DNA from: Pseudomonas syringae
Lineage (GTDB): Bacteria > Pseudomonadota > Gammaproteobacteria > Pseudomonadales > Pseudomonadaceae
Assembly (NCBI RefSeq): GCF_000737245.1
Contig: NZ_JPQU01000047.1
Location: 1-48,110 of the forward strand
DNA length: 48,110 nucleotides
Direction: 5' to 3'
Positions 17,410 to 25,873 of this stretch are shown piece after piece. Position 1 is the first letter of the stretch, and every line of letters begins with the position of its first letter. Position numbers and translations under genes: made by a program. Under the pieces are notes generated by a model. It was not told the DNA's origin, ran no database searches, and was given only the letters and a program-made list of their open reading frames with translations.

Positions 17410-18141
17410 TCAGCGTATTTCGACGCTGTAGCGGAAATGGCTGGCGTGGCCGCGTGAGCGACGCCATTCCAGCGGTTCGCCGGCGTAATTACGGGCCAGA
17501 CGTTCGATCACCACCACCGGGCTGTTCGCGGGAATCTGCAACAGACGGGCATGGGCATCGCCCACCGCTTCGGCGGTCAGGGTTTCTTCGGCATACGCCA
17601 CGACCTGGCCACACAAGGCTTCGTAAATCGGGTACAGCAACGGGCCCTGACGCTGCAGGTCGTTATCCAGCAAGGCCTGAAATTGCAAGCGAGGCAACCA
17701 GATCTCCTCAGCCAGAACCGGCTTTGCCTCCAGCAAACGCAGACGCACCATGCGAATCACCGGCGCATCGGGGATCAGGCCGAGAGCCTGGCTGACGGCA
17801 GACGGCGCAATCATCGGCTCGATGGACAGGATCCGGCTTTCCGGCACCTGGCGAGCGCCAGACGCACTTTGAAAACGGAAGAAGCGAAACAGCGAGGACT
17901 CGAACTGCGGGCGACGAATGAAGGTGCCACGACCCTGCTGGCGCTCGAGAATGTTGTCGGCCACCAGCATGTCGATGGCTTTGCGCACCGTGCCGGTGGA
18001 CAGGCAGTACTCGCTGGACAAGGCGGCTTCGGTAGGAATGGCTTCCCCCGGACGCCAGCGATTATTGGCAATCTGCTCGGCCAATTGGTCGCGCAAACGT
18101 TGATAGAGGGGTAGACGTTCATCACTGGATAATCTGTTCAT
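17410..18141 (-). CDS. GntR/HutC-family regulator (UTRA domain)
   Basis: A 243-residue repressor-type regulator. An N-terminal GntR winged helix (about 8-78; GEAIPTEAALSSEYCLSTGTVRKAID, RQQGRGTFI) is joined to a UTRA effector domain (about 95-238; VIRMVRLRLLEAKPVLAEEIWLP, AEETLTAEAV, VVVIERLARNYAGEPLEWRRSRG). It probably controls the MFS and amidohydrolase genes that follow on the same strand. No strong RBS precedes ATG 18141; the leader is A/T-rich (18142-18175), as expected for its promoter. Confidence 0.87.
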   Translation of the reverse strand: MNRLSSDERLPLYQRLRDQLAEQIANNRWRPGEAIPTEAALSSEYCLSTGTVRKAIDMLVADNILERQQGRGTFIRRPQFESSLFRFFRFQSASGARQVPESRILSIEPMIAPSAVSQALGLIPDAPVIRMVRLRLLEAKPVLAEEIWLPRLQFQALLDNDLQRQGPLLYPIYEALCGQVVAYAEETLTAEAVGDAHARLLQIPANSPVVVIERLARNYAGEPLEWRRSRGHASHFRYSVEIR

Positions 18142-18291
18142 ATTTTTATTTATCTAGTCATCTATATGAATGTGAGACGAAGTATTGTCGCGATCATGGA
18201 AGTCGTCAAGTGCAAGCTGGCCACATTTATCCGAGTGTTTCTATAAGATGGGCGGGTTTCCAGCCCGACGACCTTTGCGTCGAGGGCGATC

Positions 18292-19314
18292 TTGAACCTG
18301 CGGCAAAGCGAGATGATGCAATTGACCGATACTGACGCGGCACTGGCTGACTGGAACGACCTGCGAGCTGACGGCGATGAACCCTGGGGTTTGCTGATGG
18401 GTAACGGCTCAAGTCTGGCCGTGTGGAAGAACTTCGCCTACGACTCGCTGTTCGAGCTGTCTCAGACCACTCGCAGCAACCCCATGAGCCGCACCGAGCT
18501 GGCGGTATTCAGCGCTATGGAGACGAGTAATTTCGAGCCGGTGCTGGCTGCGCTGAAATCGGCCATGCGGGTCAACGCGGCACTGACCGTCAGTTCCTCG
18601 TCGCCGCGCAATCGTTATTTCGCGATCAAGGAAGCCTTGATCCACGCCATTCGCTCGGTGCACATCCCCTGGAAGCTGATCCAGACCGACACCCTCGCCC
18701 GCCTCAATGCTGAATTGCAGCGCTACACCAGCGTTTATTCCAGCAACTATGACCTGCTGGCTTACTGGGCGGTGATGCATGCCCCGGGGCCTTTCGATGA
18801 CCTGTTCAACGATGAGGCTACGTTCAACCTGCACGCGTCTCAGGCCAAGGGCACTCGAGTGCTCTATCTGCATGGCGGCATGCATCTGGTAAAGAACCTC
18901 AACGGGACGGTGCGCAAGTTGCAGTCTTCGGAAAGCACCCTATTGGGCAGCTTCGCCATCAATGCTCTGGACGATGTGCCGCTGTTCATCAGCGAAGGCA
19001 GCAGCGCGGAAAAAATGAAGATCATCCGCACCTCCGATTACCTGTCGTTCTGCCATGGGCAATTGGCGCAACATACCGATGCCCTGTGCATTTTCGGCCA
19101 TTCACTGGGCAAACAGGACGCCCATATCGTGGCTGCGATTCTCCAGGCGCAACCCAAGCGCATCGCGATCTCGATCCTGCCGCGCAGTGAGGCATTCGTG
19201 ATCGCTCAGAAGCGTCGCTATCGGGAGTTGTTTGCTGATGCGCAAGTCACCTTCTTCGATGCGAAGAGCCATCCGCTCGGAAATCCGGATTTACGGGTAT
19301 CGGCAAATCCGTAG
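18292..19314 (+). CDS. DUF4917 protein with SIR2-like NAD-site motifs
   Basis: A 340-residue soluble protein recognised as DUF4917, whose function is not established. The order of motifs matches a SIR2 fold: GLLMGNGSSLAVW (33-45, nucleotide loop), SNFEPVL (79-85), SSNYD with N152 (150-154), YLHGGMHL with H194 (192-199) and IFGHSLGKQDAHI (267-279). N152 and H194 are placed like the Asn/His pair of SIR2-type NADases such as ThsA. No second effector or sensor domain is present. The start is uncertain between TTG 18292 (GAGGG upstream) and ATG 18313/18316. It stands alone next to REP elements. An NAD-consuming defence role is inference. Confidence 0.75.
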   Translation: MNLRQSEMMQLTDTDAALADWNDLRADGDEPWGLLMGNGSSLAVWKNFAYDSLFELSQTTRSNPMSRTELAVFSAMETSNFEPVLAALKSAMRVNAALTVSSSSPRNRYFAIKEALIHAIRSVHIPWKLIQTDTLARLNAELQRYTSVYSSNYDLLAYWAVMHAPGPFDDLFNDEATFNLHASQAKGTRVLYLHGGMHLVKNLNGTVRKLQSSESTLLGSFAINALDDVPLFISEGSSAEKMKIIRTSDYLSFCHGQLAQHTDALCIFGHSLGKQDAHIVAAILQAQPKRIAISILPRSEAFVIAQKRRYRELFADAQVTFFDAKSHPLGNPDLRVSANP

Positions 19315-19364
19315 GAGATCCCCCGTCGTCCAGACGACGCGCTGTCGCGCAGCAAACACAGGAC

Positions 19365-19458
19365 CTGTGGGAGCGAGCTTGCTCGCGAAGCAATGTTCCT
19401 GCCTTCAGAAATATATGCCGATGTCCCGGCCTCTTCGCGAGCAAGCTCGCTCCCACAG
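19365..19458. repeat. REPIN (GAGCTTGCTCGCGAA type)
   Basis: Arms CTGTGGGAGCGAGCTTGCTC and GAGCAAGCTCGCTCCCACAG are perfect inverses around a loop. It lies downstream of the DUF4917 gene. Confidence 0.88.
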
Positions 19459-19498
19459 AAAATCATTTCAATCCAGATAGTTATCTTATGTTTGATGA

Positions 19499-19583
19499 GA
19501 GCGCTTGCCCTCGATGCGATTTCAAGGCTGACCTAATGTGTTGTTTTTGCGAATGTCATCGCGGGCAAGCGCGCTCCTACAGA
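19499..19583. repeat. Degenerate REPIN (CGCGCTCCTAC type)
   Basis: The left side has the partial GAGCGCTTGCCCTCGATG and the right side the intact ATCGCGGGCAAGCGCGCTCC. It sits just past the nitH stop and may mark the 3' end of the nit operon. Confidence 0.7.
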
Positions 19584-19596
19584 GGAAATCGTTTCT

Positions 19597-20907
19597 TCAG
19601 TAATTTATGGCGTGTTTGGCAGGAACCGCCGAAGGCTGCGAAGGCGCCAACCTATCAACAATCTGCCCCACCAGATATTCAGCATCCCGCGCTACGCCTG
19701 AAAAGCGCCCTGAACCCCAGGTGTACAGCCACGGCAACCCGAGGAAATACAGACCGGGTTGTGCGGTAACGCCACGCACGTGGCCCGGGTGACCACGACC
19801 GTTGAACACCGGGGCTTCAACCCAAGTGAAATCGGGCGTGAAACCGATGCACCAGATAATACTGGTGATCCCCGCGGCGTCCAGATCCAGTTCCGTGCGC
19901 TCCTGGGACGGTGTCCACTGCGGTGAATAGACGTTGCCATCAGGCGCGTCGATGCCCTTCTCACTGATGAATTTATCGATGGATGCGTTGATCCGGTTAT
20001 ACACCGCATCGGCGCTGTCCAGGCTTTGCCCGAGGTTGCCGGAAAACGTCAGAACTTCACCCTGCAAGCCCTCCACACGCCCAAACAACTCCATACCTTC
20101 AGCGGCAAAACGGCGCAGATCAATATCACGTCCACCATCACGACCAGTGACGTAATGGTTGGTGTTGTCCCGCACGCCTTCACGCAGCGGATGGGTGTCG
20201 ACGCCAATATCGTAGTAGCCCATTTCCGCCAGCCAATCGACAACATCCTTGCCGCGATAGAATCGCGCGCAACGGGGTGCATCGCCCACTGCGAGATAGA
20301 CCTTGCGCCCAGCCAGATGCAAATCTTCGGCAATTTGCGCCCCGCTCTGGCCGGAGCCGACCACCAGTACATTGCCCTCAGGCAAAGCCTGGGCATTGCG
20401 GTATTGCTCCGAGTGGATCTGATTGATCTGTGGGGATACGCGCTCAGCCAGGCGCGGGATGATCGGCGTGTGATAGCCACCCGAAGCGACGATCACCTGA
20501 TCGGCCGTGAACTCACCCAGCGATGTGTATACATGAAACCCTCCAGCAGCGCGTGGCACCACGCGCTGCACCACAACACCTTCCAGCGCCGGTGCGTTGA
20601 CTGACGCGACGAAACCCGCCAGATAGTCGTTGATCTGATCCTTGGTCATGAAACCGTGAGGGTCATTACCCTGATGCTCCACGCTATAGCGATAGCCCGG
20701 CAAAGCGCACTGCCAATTGGGCGTCACCAGGCTGAAAGCATCCCAGCGCCGGTTCCGCCAAGTGTGGGTCAGGCTGTGTTTCTCCAAGACCAGATGGTCA
20801 ATATCATGGGCCTGCAAATAATGGCTGGCGGATAGACCAGCCTGCCCGCCGCCGACCACGATGACGCTGTGGTGAGCTGGTTTTATTGAGGTGATGGGGG
20901 TTGGCAT
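19597..20907 (-). CDS. nitH: Flavin-dependent oxidoreductase, MSMEG_0569 family (NitH)
   Basis: A 436-residue FAD/NADPH monooxygenase-like protein. The FAD motif GGGQAGLSASHYL is at about 19-31 and the NADPH motif GSGQSGAQIAEDL near 180. FMO-type segments such as WRNRRWDAFSLVTPNW and the C-terminal FLGLPWLYTWGSGRF are visible. It is the last gene of the Nit1C set, where this subfamily is a constant member; its exact reaction in nitrile or cyanide assimilation is unsettled. The ATG at 20907 follows GGAGATC; a longer start would read REP sequence. A REPIN separates it from nitG, so expression may be uncoupled from the upstream genes. Confidence 0.9.
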   Translation of the reverse strand: MPTPITSIKPAHHSVIVVGGGQAGLSASHYLQAHDIDHLVLEKHSLTHTWRNRRWDAFSLVTPNWQCALPGYRYSVEHQGNDPHGFMTKDQINDYLAGFVASVNAPALEGVVVQRVVPRAAGGFHVYTSLGEFTADQVIVASGGYHTPIIPRLAERVSPQINQIHSEQYRNAQALPEGNVLVVGSGQSGAQIAEDLHLAGRKVYLAVGDAPRCARFYRGKDVVDWLAEMGYYDIGVDTHPLREGVRDNTNHYVTGRDGGRDIDLRRFAAEGMELFGRVEGLQGEVLTFSGNLGQSLDSADAVYNRINASIDKFISEKGIDAPDGNVYSPQWTPSQERTELDLDAAGITSIIWCIGFTPDFTWVEAPVFNGRGHPGHVRGVTAQPGLYFLGLPWLYTWGSGRFSGVARDAEYLVGQIVDRLAPSQPSAVPAKHAINY

Positions 20908-20932
20908 TCGATGATCTCCAAGAGTTTCGGGT

Positions 20933-21020
20933 CGTAGGAGCGCGCTTGCCCGCGATGGCGTCGTGTCAGGCGGCAGAGGGTCGCGAGGTAAATCCAATCG
21001 CGGGCAAGCGCGCTCCTACC
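20933..21020. repeat. REPIN inside the nit operon (nitG-nitH)
   Basis: Arms CGTAGGAGCGCGCTTGCCCG and CGGGCAAGCGCGCTCCTAC are inverted. It lies between nitG and nitH and could reduce read-through or stabilise the upstream mRNA. Confidence 0.85.
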
Positions 21021-21035
21021 GGATGAGGTACATGC

Positions 21036-21356
21036 TCAGAAAGAACTCCAGCCAGCACCGGGAATCCGTCCGCCGCCTTCGGTGCGCATACTGATCACTT
21101 GCACTGCCCCGTCTTCCTGACGCATGGCCTGACCTTTAAGAGAATTGAGCGTGTCCATGGCCGAGCTGCAATAGAAGCCCTTGACCACCTTGACCCGCTC
21201 CGAGGCGTTGTTGAGGCCGCCCTCAATGCGTTCCAGAAAGTCCGCCAACGGATAACTGGCGCCTTCCTGCAAGTGGTCATAGATCACCGTCGAGGGTGAG
21301 TAGCCTGCGGCTTCTTTGCCGTTGGGCCAGCGAATCGTGAAGTTGACAGCGGGCAT
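21036..21356 (-). CDS. nitG: MSMEG_0570 family nitrogen-starvation-response protein (NitG)
   Basis: A 106-residue small soluble protein (MPAVNFTIRWPNGKEAAGYSP start, GFYCSSAMDTLNSLKGQAM in the middle). It is a family known almost only from Nit1C clusters, without an assigned biochemical function. The ATG at 21356 lies one base after the nitF stop at 21358, indicating tight coupling. A longer start inside nitF was rejected because it overlaps the nitF coding sequence by 113 bases. Confidence 0.9.
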   Translation of the reverse strand: MPAVNFTIRWPNGKEAAGYSPSTVIYDHLQEGASYPLADFLERIEGGLNNASERVKVVKGFYCSSAMDTLNSLKGQAMRQEDGAVQVISMRTEGGGRIPGAGWSSF

Positions 21357-21357
21357 G

Positions 21358-22386
21358 TCAGTACTCCTGTGAGAAATGTAAAGGGGACAAATCCAGATGG
21401 GCGTAGCTGAAGCCGGTAAACACCTGCTCAGCCAGATTCCAGAATTCAACACGTTGCGAATCGGCCTCAACGGTCAGCGCAGCGCTGGCGTTGACCTTGC
21501 CGATGCGCTCACAACACACGCCTTCGAAAGCAAACGCGGCCTGCACGTTGGGCCAGTCTTTTTCATCAAGGGTGATCAGGAAGCCGTAGCTGGGAAAGAC
21601 TTGTAGCCAGCGACCTGGATCGGCGTCCGGCGGGCTTGGCAACCTGCTCAAATCGATATGCGCGCCACTACCGGTCGCCTCCAGCAACATCAGCAAGCTG
21701 CCCAACACGCCGGCATTGCTGATGTCCTTGGCGGCATGCAGCAGTTGCGCTTCAGCCAGTCGCGGCAGCACTTCCAGCTTGCTGCGCAGCCGTTCGGCAG
21801 GGACGCCTTCAAATGCTTTCCAATAGGTGCTGTTGGCGTGCCATTGGCCTTCAAGATCAACCGCCATGGCGATTACCTGACCCGGTGCAACGTGCAGGCT
21901 GGACAACAGTTTGCTGGCCATCCCGGTAATCGCCACTGCCAGGGCAGTCGGGTTGCCATCCGCCAGACTGGTATGCCCGCCAGCCAGAATCAGACCGTAG
22001 GCTTCACAGGCGGCACGAATGCCCGCCAGCACTTGCTGCGCGGCACCCTGTTCGTGATGCCAATAGGCATTGACTACCGCCGTAGCGCGGCCACCCATGG
22101 CGGTGATATCGCTGACGTTGGCCATCACCGCCGACCAGCCAGCAAACCACGGGGCAGCTTCAACGAATGTGGGCAACATGCCTTCGATAGCCAATAACTG
22201 GTAGTGCTCGCCGCAGGCAATGGCAGCGGTGTCGTCACCGGGCAAGGCATACAGCTGAGCGGGGCTCAGCGTTTGCGTAGCTCGGCCCATGACCTGCGCA
22301 GACTGCTGAATCGCTTGCTTGGACAGCATCGCTGGCGTGCTACGTAGCTGTTTCATCAACTGCATGAGATCCGGGACTTCACGCAT
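21358..22386 (-). CDS. nitF: AIR synthase-like protein, sll0787 family (NitF)
   Basis: A 342-residue PurM/ThiL-like ATP-binding-fold protein. The N-terminal nucleotide loop reads PGDDTAAI (49-56), followed by WSAVMANVSDITAMGGRATAVV (84-105) and the glycine-rich AGGHTSLADGNPTALAVAITG region. Such proteins usually phosphorylate or activate small molecules using ATP; the Nit1C substrate is unknown. Its start overlaps the end of nitE by 8 nt and its stop is one base from nitG, so it is part of a tightly packed operon. Confidence 0.9.
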   Translation of the reverse strand: MREVPDLMQLMKQLRSTPAMLSKQAIQQSAQVMGRATQTLSPAQLYALPGDDTAAIACGEHYQLLAIEGMLPTFVEAAPWFAGWSAVMANVSDITAMGGRATAVVNAYWHHEQGAAQQVLAGIRAACEAYGLILAGGHTSLADGNPTALAVAITGMASKLLSSLHVAPGQVIAMAVDLEGQWHANSTYWKAFEGVPAERLRSKLEVLPRLAEAQLLHAAKDISNAGVLGSLLMLLEATGSGAHIDLSRLPSPPDADPGRWLQVFPSYGFLITLDEKDWPNVQAAFAFEGVCCERIGKVNASAALTVEADSQRVEFWNLAEQVFTGFSYAHLDLSPLHFSQEY

Positions 22387-22939
22387 GACGCGCCCCCTTC
22401 AATGCCCGCAACGAGACTTGCCGTGGCATGATCGGGTAGCTCGCCAGATCAGCTTGCATCAGGCAATGAGGGTGGCCGAGTAAATCAAGCTGCTTCAGCG
22501 TCTGCCAATGCAGGCCATGGAAATAAGCCTCGTTCGGCGCCTGGACGGTCGCGTGGAAAACGTCGCAACCCAGCTCCTTTGCCCGGGAAACCGCCTCGTT
22601 GACCAGTGCCTTGCCAATCATGCTGTGACGCCGATAGGCAGGCGCGACGCACAGGCGCCCACCGAACCATAAGCCCGTTTGTGGCTGATAAATCCGCACG
22701 GCGCCCACCACCTGATCGGCCATGCCGCAACTGCCAGCCAACGCGACGATGGGGATCGCCTGAAAGTCATGGCTGTCCTTGTCCTGTGCCAGCAGTTGCT
22801 GTTCGTCCGAGAACACCGCACGTCGCAAGGCGTAATAGGCCTGTTTCTCCCACTGTTCGGTCGCGGGCTTGACCAATAACTCACCGGCACGGAATGGCTC
22901 GAAGGTGCTGTCGACAAGGGCAAAGGCAAGGCTGGACAT
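22379..22939 (-). CDS. nitE: GNAT acetyltransferase, MSMEG_0567/Sll0786 family (NitE)
   Basis: A 186-residue GNAT-fold protein. The acetyl-CoA site appears as GRLCVAPAYRRHSMIGKALVNEAV, with R-R-H-S-M-I-G in place of the usual Q/R-x-x-G-x-G/A, so the loop is atypical. Other Nit1C members carry the same type of protein. The ATG at 22939 follows AGGGAG. It lies 26 nt after nitD and overlaps nitF by 8 nt. The substrate is unknown; acetylation of a nitrile-pathway intermediate is inference only. Confidence 0.9.
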   Translation of the reverse strand: MSSLAFALVDSTFEPFRAGELLVKPATEQWEKQAYYALRRAVFSDEQQLLAQDKDSHDFQAIPIVALAGSCGMADQVVGAVRIYQPQTGLWFGGRLCVAPAYRRHSMIGKALVNEAVSRAKELGCDVFHATVQAPNEAYFHGLHWQTLKQLDLLGHPHCLMQADLASYPIMPRQVSLRALKGARHA

Positions 22940-22965
22940 GAGGTTTTCTCCCTGACTGAAGCGGC

Positions 22966-24054
22966 TTACTCGTAATTTTTCAGCGCCGAGCAGGCACCGC
23001 ATTTGGCGCAGCCGGCATTGATCTGTTCAGAGTGCAAACCATGGCGACGCAGGCTTGCGCCAATCTGCGGATAGAGACGGGCCATCATCGCGCTGTCGGG
23101 TTTGGGGTGATGGGCCAGCGGTGTGCCGTCGATGGGCACGAAGGGCACCACGAAGGGATACACACCCAACTCGCACAAGCGTTCGCTCATTTGGGTGATC
23201 GCCGCTTCGCTGTCGCCCAACCCAGCCAGAATGTAAGTGCTGACCTGGGCACGACCGAATACCTCGACGGCCGCGCTGAATGCTTCGAAATAGCGCGTCA
23301 TCGGCACTTCGGCCTTGCCCGGCATGATCCGCTGGCGCACCTCGTCAGTGACGGCTTCCAGGTGCATGCCCAGCGACACCACGCCGCTGTCGCGCAGGCG
23401 CGTGAACCAGACGTCATCGTCAGGCGGCTCGCATTGGGCCTGAATCGGAAGGTCGACTGCGGCCGTCACGGCGGCAGCGGATTCACACAGAATCGCCGCG
23501 CCGCGGTCCGCTGTTTGCGGGGTGCCGGTGGTCATCACCATGTGCTTGATACCGTCCAGCTCAACGGCAGCCTTGGCCACTTCAGCCAGTTGCTGCGGAC
23601 GTTTGCGGGCGATGGTCTTGCCCGCCGCCAGGGATTGACCGATGGCGCAGAATTGGCACGAGGTGCCGCGATCATTGAAGCGTATGCAGTGCTGCAACAC
23701 CGTAGTCGCGAGCACATCACTGCTGTGCAACGTAGCGATTTTCCAATACGGAATGCCGTCGTCGGTACTAAGGCCATAGAACTTCGGCACACCCGGCATC
23801 TGCACCTGACCGACCTGCAAGCCCTGACGGAAAATCAGTGCCTGGCTGCCATCGGCGCTGGGTTGCGCCTGGTAGGGCGAATCCTGAGAGGCTTGATTGA
23901 GGATCGGCACCATCATGGTCCGACTGCCGAACGTCAGCGCCTTGTGGTCCGACGGCCCTGCCCCGCCCTGCCGTGACAGGCCATTCTGCGCAGCGGGCCA
24001 GCGCACGCCATGGCATTGCAGTTCAGCGAGTAGTTCATTGGTCTGCATGGGCAT
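22966..24054 (-). CDS. nitD: Radical SAM protein, MSMEG_0568 family (NitD)
   Basis: A 362-residue radical SAM enzyme of the Nit1C set. The [4Fe-4S]-SAM cysteines are C123, C133 and C136, a CX9CX2C spacing rather than the classical CX3CX2C. SAM-binding features follow (TTGTPQTADRG, QAQCEPPDD). The extreme C-terminus has CAKCGAC (C349, C352, C355), which could bind a second cluster. The start at 24054 overlaps nitC by 20 nt; ATG 24048 is an alternative. The family's product is not established, but it is conserved next to the Nit1 nitrilase and has been linked genetically to cyanide assimilation in other pseudomonads. Confidence 0.9.
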   Translation of the reverse strand: MPMQTNELLAELQCHGVRWPAAQNGLSRQGGAGPSDHKALTFGSRTMMVPILNQASQDSPYQAQPSADGSQALIFRQGLQVGQVQMPGVPKFYGLSTDDGIPYWKIATLHSSDVLATTVLQHCIRFNDRGTSCQFCAIGQSLAAGKTIARKRPQQLAEVAKAAVELDGIKHMVMTTGTPQTADRGAAILCESAAAVTAAVDLPIQAQCEPPDDDVWFTRLRDSGVVSLGMHLEAVTDEVRQRIMPGKAEVPMTRYFEAFSAAVEVFGRAQVSTYILAGLGDSEAAITQMSERLCELGVYPFVVPFVPIDGTPLAHHPKPDSAMMARLYPQIGASLRRHGLHSEQINAGCAKCGACSALKNYE

Positions 24055-25003
24055 ATTCCTCGGTTTTCAACTGGGCAGCGCGCTCATGCACATGGGCCGT
24101 TGGCGTACGGTCGATCAACAGGCTGAGCAATTCCGGACGGCTGTAATGCCCCACTGAATCCATCATCCGTTTGCGCTTGTCGATGAGCGCCATGTCCAGA
24201 TCGGCAACCACCCAGCCTTCGCCCGAGCGCAGTGGTTCGCCGAGCAACTTGCCTTCGGGGGAAACAATTGCCGTGAAGCAACCGCCGGTGATTGGCCCCA
24301 GCGCGCAGCCGGTGTCCTGCATGATTTGCGCTTGTTGCTCGGCATCCAGCCAGGCAGTGGCATTGACCACAAAGCAACCCGACTCCAGCGCGTGATGGCG
24401 GATGGTGACTTCGATCTGCTCGGCAAAAATGTCTCCCACCAGCGAACCGGGGAACATCGCCACATGAATCTGCTCGCCGTCAGCCATCAGCGCATAGCGG
24501 GCCAACGGGTTGTAATGTTCCCAGCAGGCCAGCGAGCCGATGCGCCCGACTGCGCTGTCGACGGCGCGCAGCCCCGAGCCGTCGCCCTGCCCCCAGACCA
24601 TCCGTTCGTGATAAGTGGGGGTGATCTTGCGGCGGTGCTGGATCAGCGTGCCATCCCGATCGAACAGCAGCTGTGCGTTATAGATCGTGCCGCCATCGCG
24701 CTCGTTGACGCCGACAGAGGCGACGATCCCGGCCTCGCGACAAGCTTCGCCGATCTGCCGGGTCACGTCCGACGGCACGATGACCGACTGCTCGAGCAGT
24801 TTGAGGTGTTCCTTGCCCATGGCGAATGGTGGCTGGACGAAGGAGAAATAGGGGTAATACGGCACCACGGTTTCTGGAAAAACCGCGAACTGCACACCCT
24901 CCCGGCCCAACTCCAGCAAGGTGTTACAGAGTTTGGCGACAGTGGCTTCCCGGGAGTACAGCACCGGGCTGAACTGTACGGCGGCGGCGCGGATGGTGGT
25001 CAT
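24035..25003 (-). CDS. nitC: Nitrilase, Nit1 family (NitC)
   Basis: A 322-residue carbon-nitrogen hydrolase that should convert nitriles to carboxylate plus ammonia. The Glu-Lys-Cys triad is visible: E44 (FPETVVPYYPYFSF), K126 (HRRKITPTYHERMVWGQGDG) and C160 (LACWEHYNPL); the last two motifs are characteristic of true nitrilases. In P. pseudoalcaligenes and P. fluorescens strains the orthologous gene is needed for cyanide use as nitrogen source. The ATG at 25003 follows CAGGA; a 15-residue longer start has no better signal. A REPIN lies between nitB and this gene. Confidence 0.93.
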   Translation of the reverse strand: MTTIRAAAVQFSPVLYSREATVAKLCNTLLELGREGVQFAVFPETVVPYYPYFSFVQPPFAMGKEHLKLLEQSVIVPSDVTRQIGEACREAGIVASVGVNERDGGTIYNAQLLFDRDGTLIQHRRKITPTYHERMVWGQGDGSGLRAVDSAVGRIGSLACWEHYNPLARYALMADGEQIHVAMFPGSLVGDIFAEQIEVTIRHHALESGCFVVNATAWLDAEQQAQIMQDTGCALGPITGGCFTAIVSPEGKLLGEPLRSGEGWVVADLDMALIDKRKRMMDSVGHYSRPELLSLLIDRTPTAHVHERAAQLKTEEYAHADQ

Positions 25004-25077
25004 TGTCAGGTCCTGAAAAGTTGTAGCTGCTTTCATCGAACAACACACAACAGTCTGATTTGAAATGAGATTCCAAT

Positions 25078-25169
25078 GCGGGAGCGGTGCTTGCCCTCGA
25101 TAATTTCAACCGAGGTCTCAGGCATGTACCGAGTTATCTTTCATCGCAGGCAAGCACCGCTCCCACAGG
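25078..25169. repeat. REPIN inside the nit operon (nitB-nitC)
   Basis: Arms GCGGGAGCGGTGCTTGCC and GGCAAGCACCGCTCCCACAG are inverted with a few mismatches (CCTCGATAA and CATCGCAGG in the inner parts). It fills most of the gap between nitB and nitC. Confidence 0.85.
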
Positions 25170-25190
25170 GTTTACATCTATCTTTCGATA

Positions 25191-25673
25191 TCAAGCCGTC
25201 CAGGTATCAATAATCATCGCGCCTTCGCGGCGCATCAGCAGACGCAGGTCCATCACGTCCAGCGGATTGATCGGGCGAATGCCTTCGATCAGGGCTTTTT
25301 CGGTCTGGCCATAGAGGGCCTGCAAAGCAAACCGGCAGGCATAGACTTCACCGCCTTCGGACATGAATGCCTTGAGCTGGTTGTTGACCGCCAGGTGACC
25401 GGGGAAAGCTTCAGCACCCAGGGTCGGGAAACCACGCTGCACACCCAGTTGTACCCCTGGCCCGTACAGCAGAATTTTGGTCTCGAAGCCTTTGCGTAGC
25501 AGACGCTTGGCCTGAAGCATATTCACCAGGCCAATGGAGCCTTCGAAGGCGATGGTGTGGAAAGTGATCAGGACTTTTTCACCAGGTTCGGCCTTGACGT
25601 CCTCAAAGACTTTTTCTTCGTAATTGACCAGAAAGTCGCCGTCTTGGTAATGAGCAATGTCCACGGTTGGCAT
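25191..25673 (-). CDS. nitB: MSMEG_0572 family nitrogen-starvation-response protein (NitB)
   Basis: A 160-residue soluble protein, first gene of the Nit1C operon. It begins MPTVDIAHYQDGDFLVNYEEKV and resembles DsrE-like small proteins in size and in the LYGPGVQLGVQRGFP segment. No catalytic assignment exists for the family. A sigma-54 type promoter lies about 67-83 nt upstream (25740-25756) and the activator gene nitA is divergent, so expression of the whole set is probably NitA-dependent. Confidence 0.9.
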   Translation of the reverse strand: MPTVDIAHYQDGDFLVNYEEKVFEDVKAEPGEKVLITFHTIAFEGSIGLVNMLQAKRLLRKGFETKILLYGPGVQLGVQRGFPTLGAEAFPGHLAVNNQLKAFMSEGGEVYACRFALQALYGQTEKALIEGIRPINPLDVMDLRLLMRREGAMIIDTWTA

Positions 25674-25739
25674 GTCGTCGTTCTCCAGTAAGTCGAGTTT
25701 TTATCAGCGGTGTGAGGCTGTGGGTGACAACAGGACTAG

Positions 25740-25756
25740 AGCGAACGGCGTGCCAA
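25740..25756 (-). promoter_or_regulatory. Sigma-54 promoter of the nit operon
   Basis: On the minus strand the sequence reads TTGGCACGCCGTTCGCT. It matches YTGGCACG-N4-TTGCW with one mismatch in the -12 box (TCGCT) and keeps the GG and GC dinucleotides in the required 12-bp phase. Transcription would begin near 25728-25730, about 55 nt before nitB. The divergent gene encodes a sigma-54 activator, which supports the call. Confidence 0.72.
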
Positions 25757-25873
25757 AAATAAAAGCAGGTCTGCGTTTGTCGGTAACTGATTGATTCGAA
25801 TGCAGATTCAAATCTGATCCGCTTTTTCAGCCCTTTTCTGATGCTATCGCCACGCAACGCATTCCCGTAAAAA

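Noticed and set aside
19324..19339. CGTCGTC-CA-GACGACG hairpin after the DUF4917 gene as a terminator
   Set aside because: The stem is short, the loop has two bases and no T-run follows.
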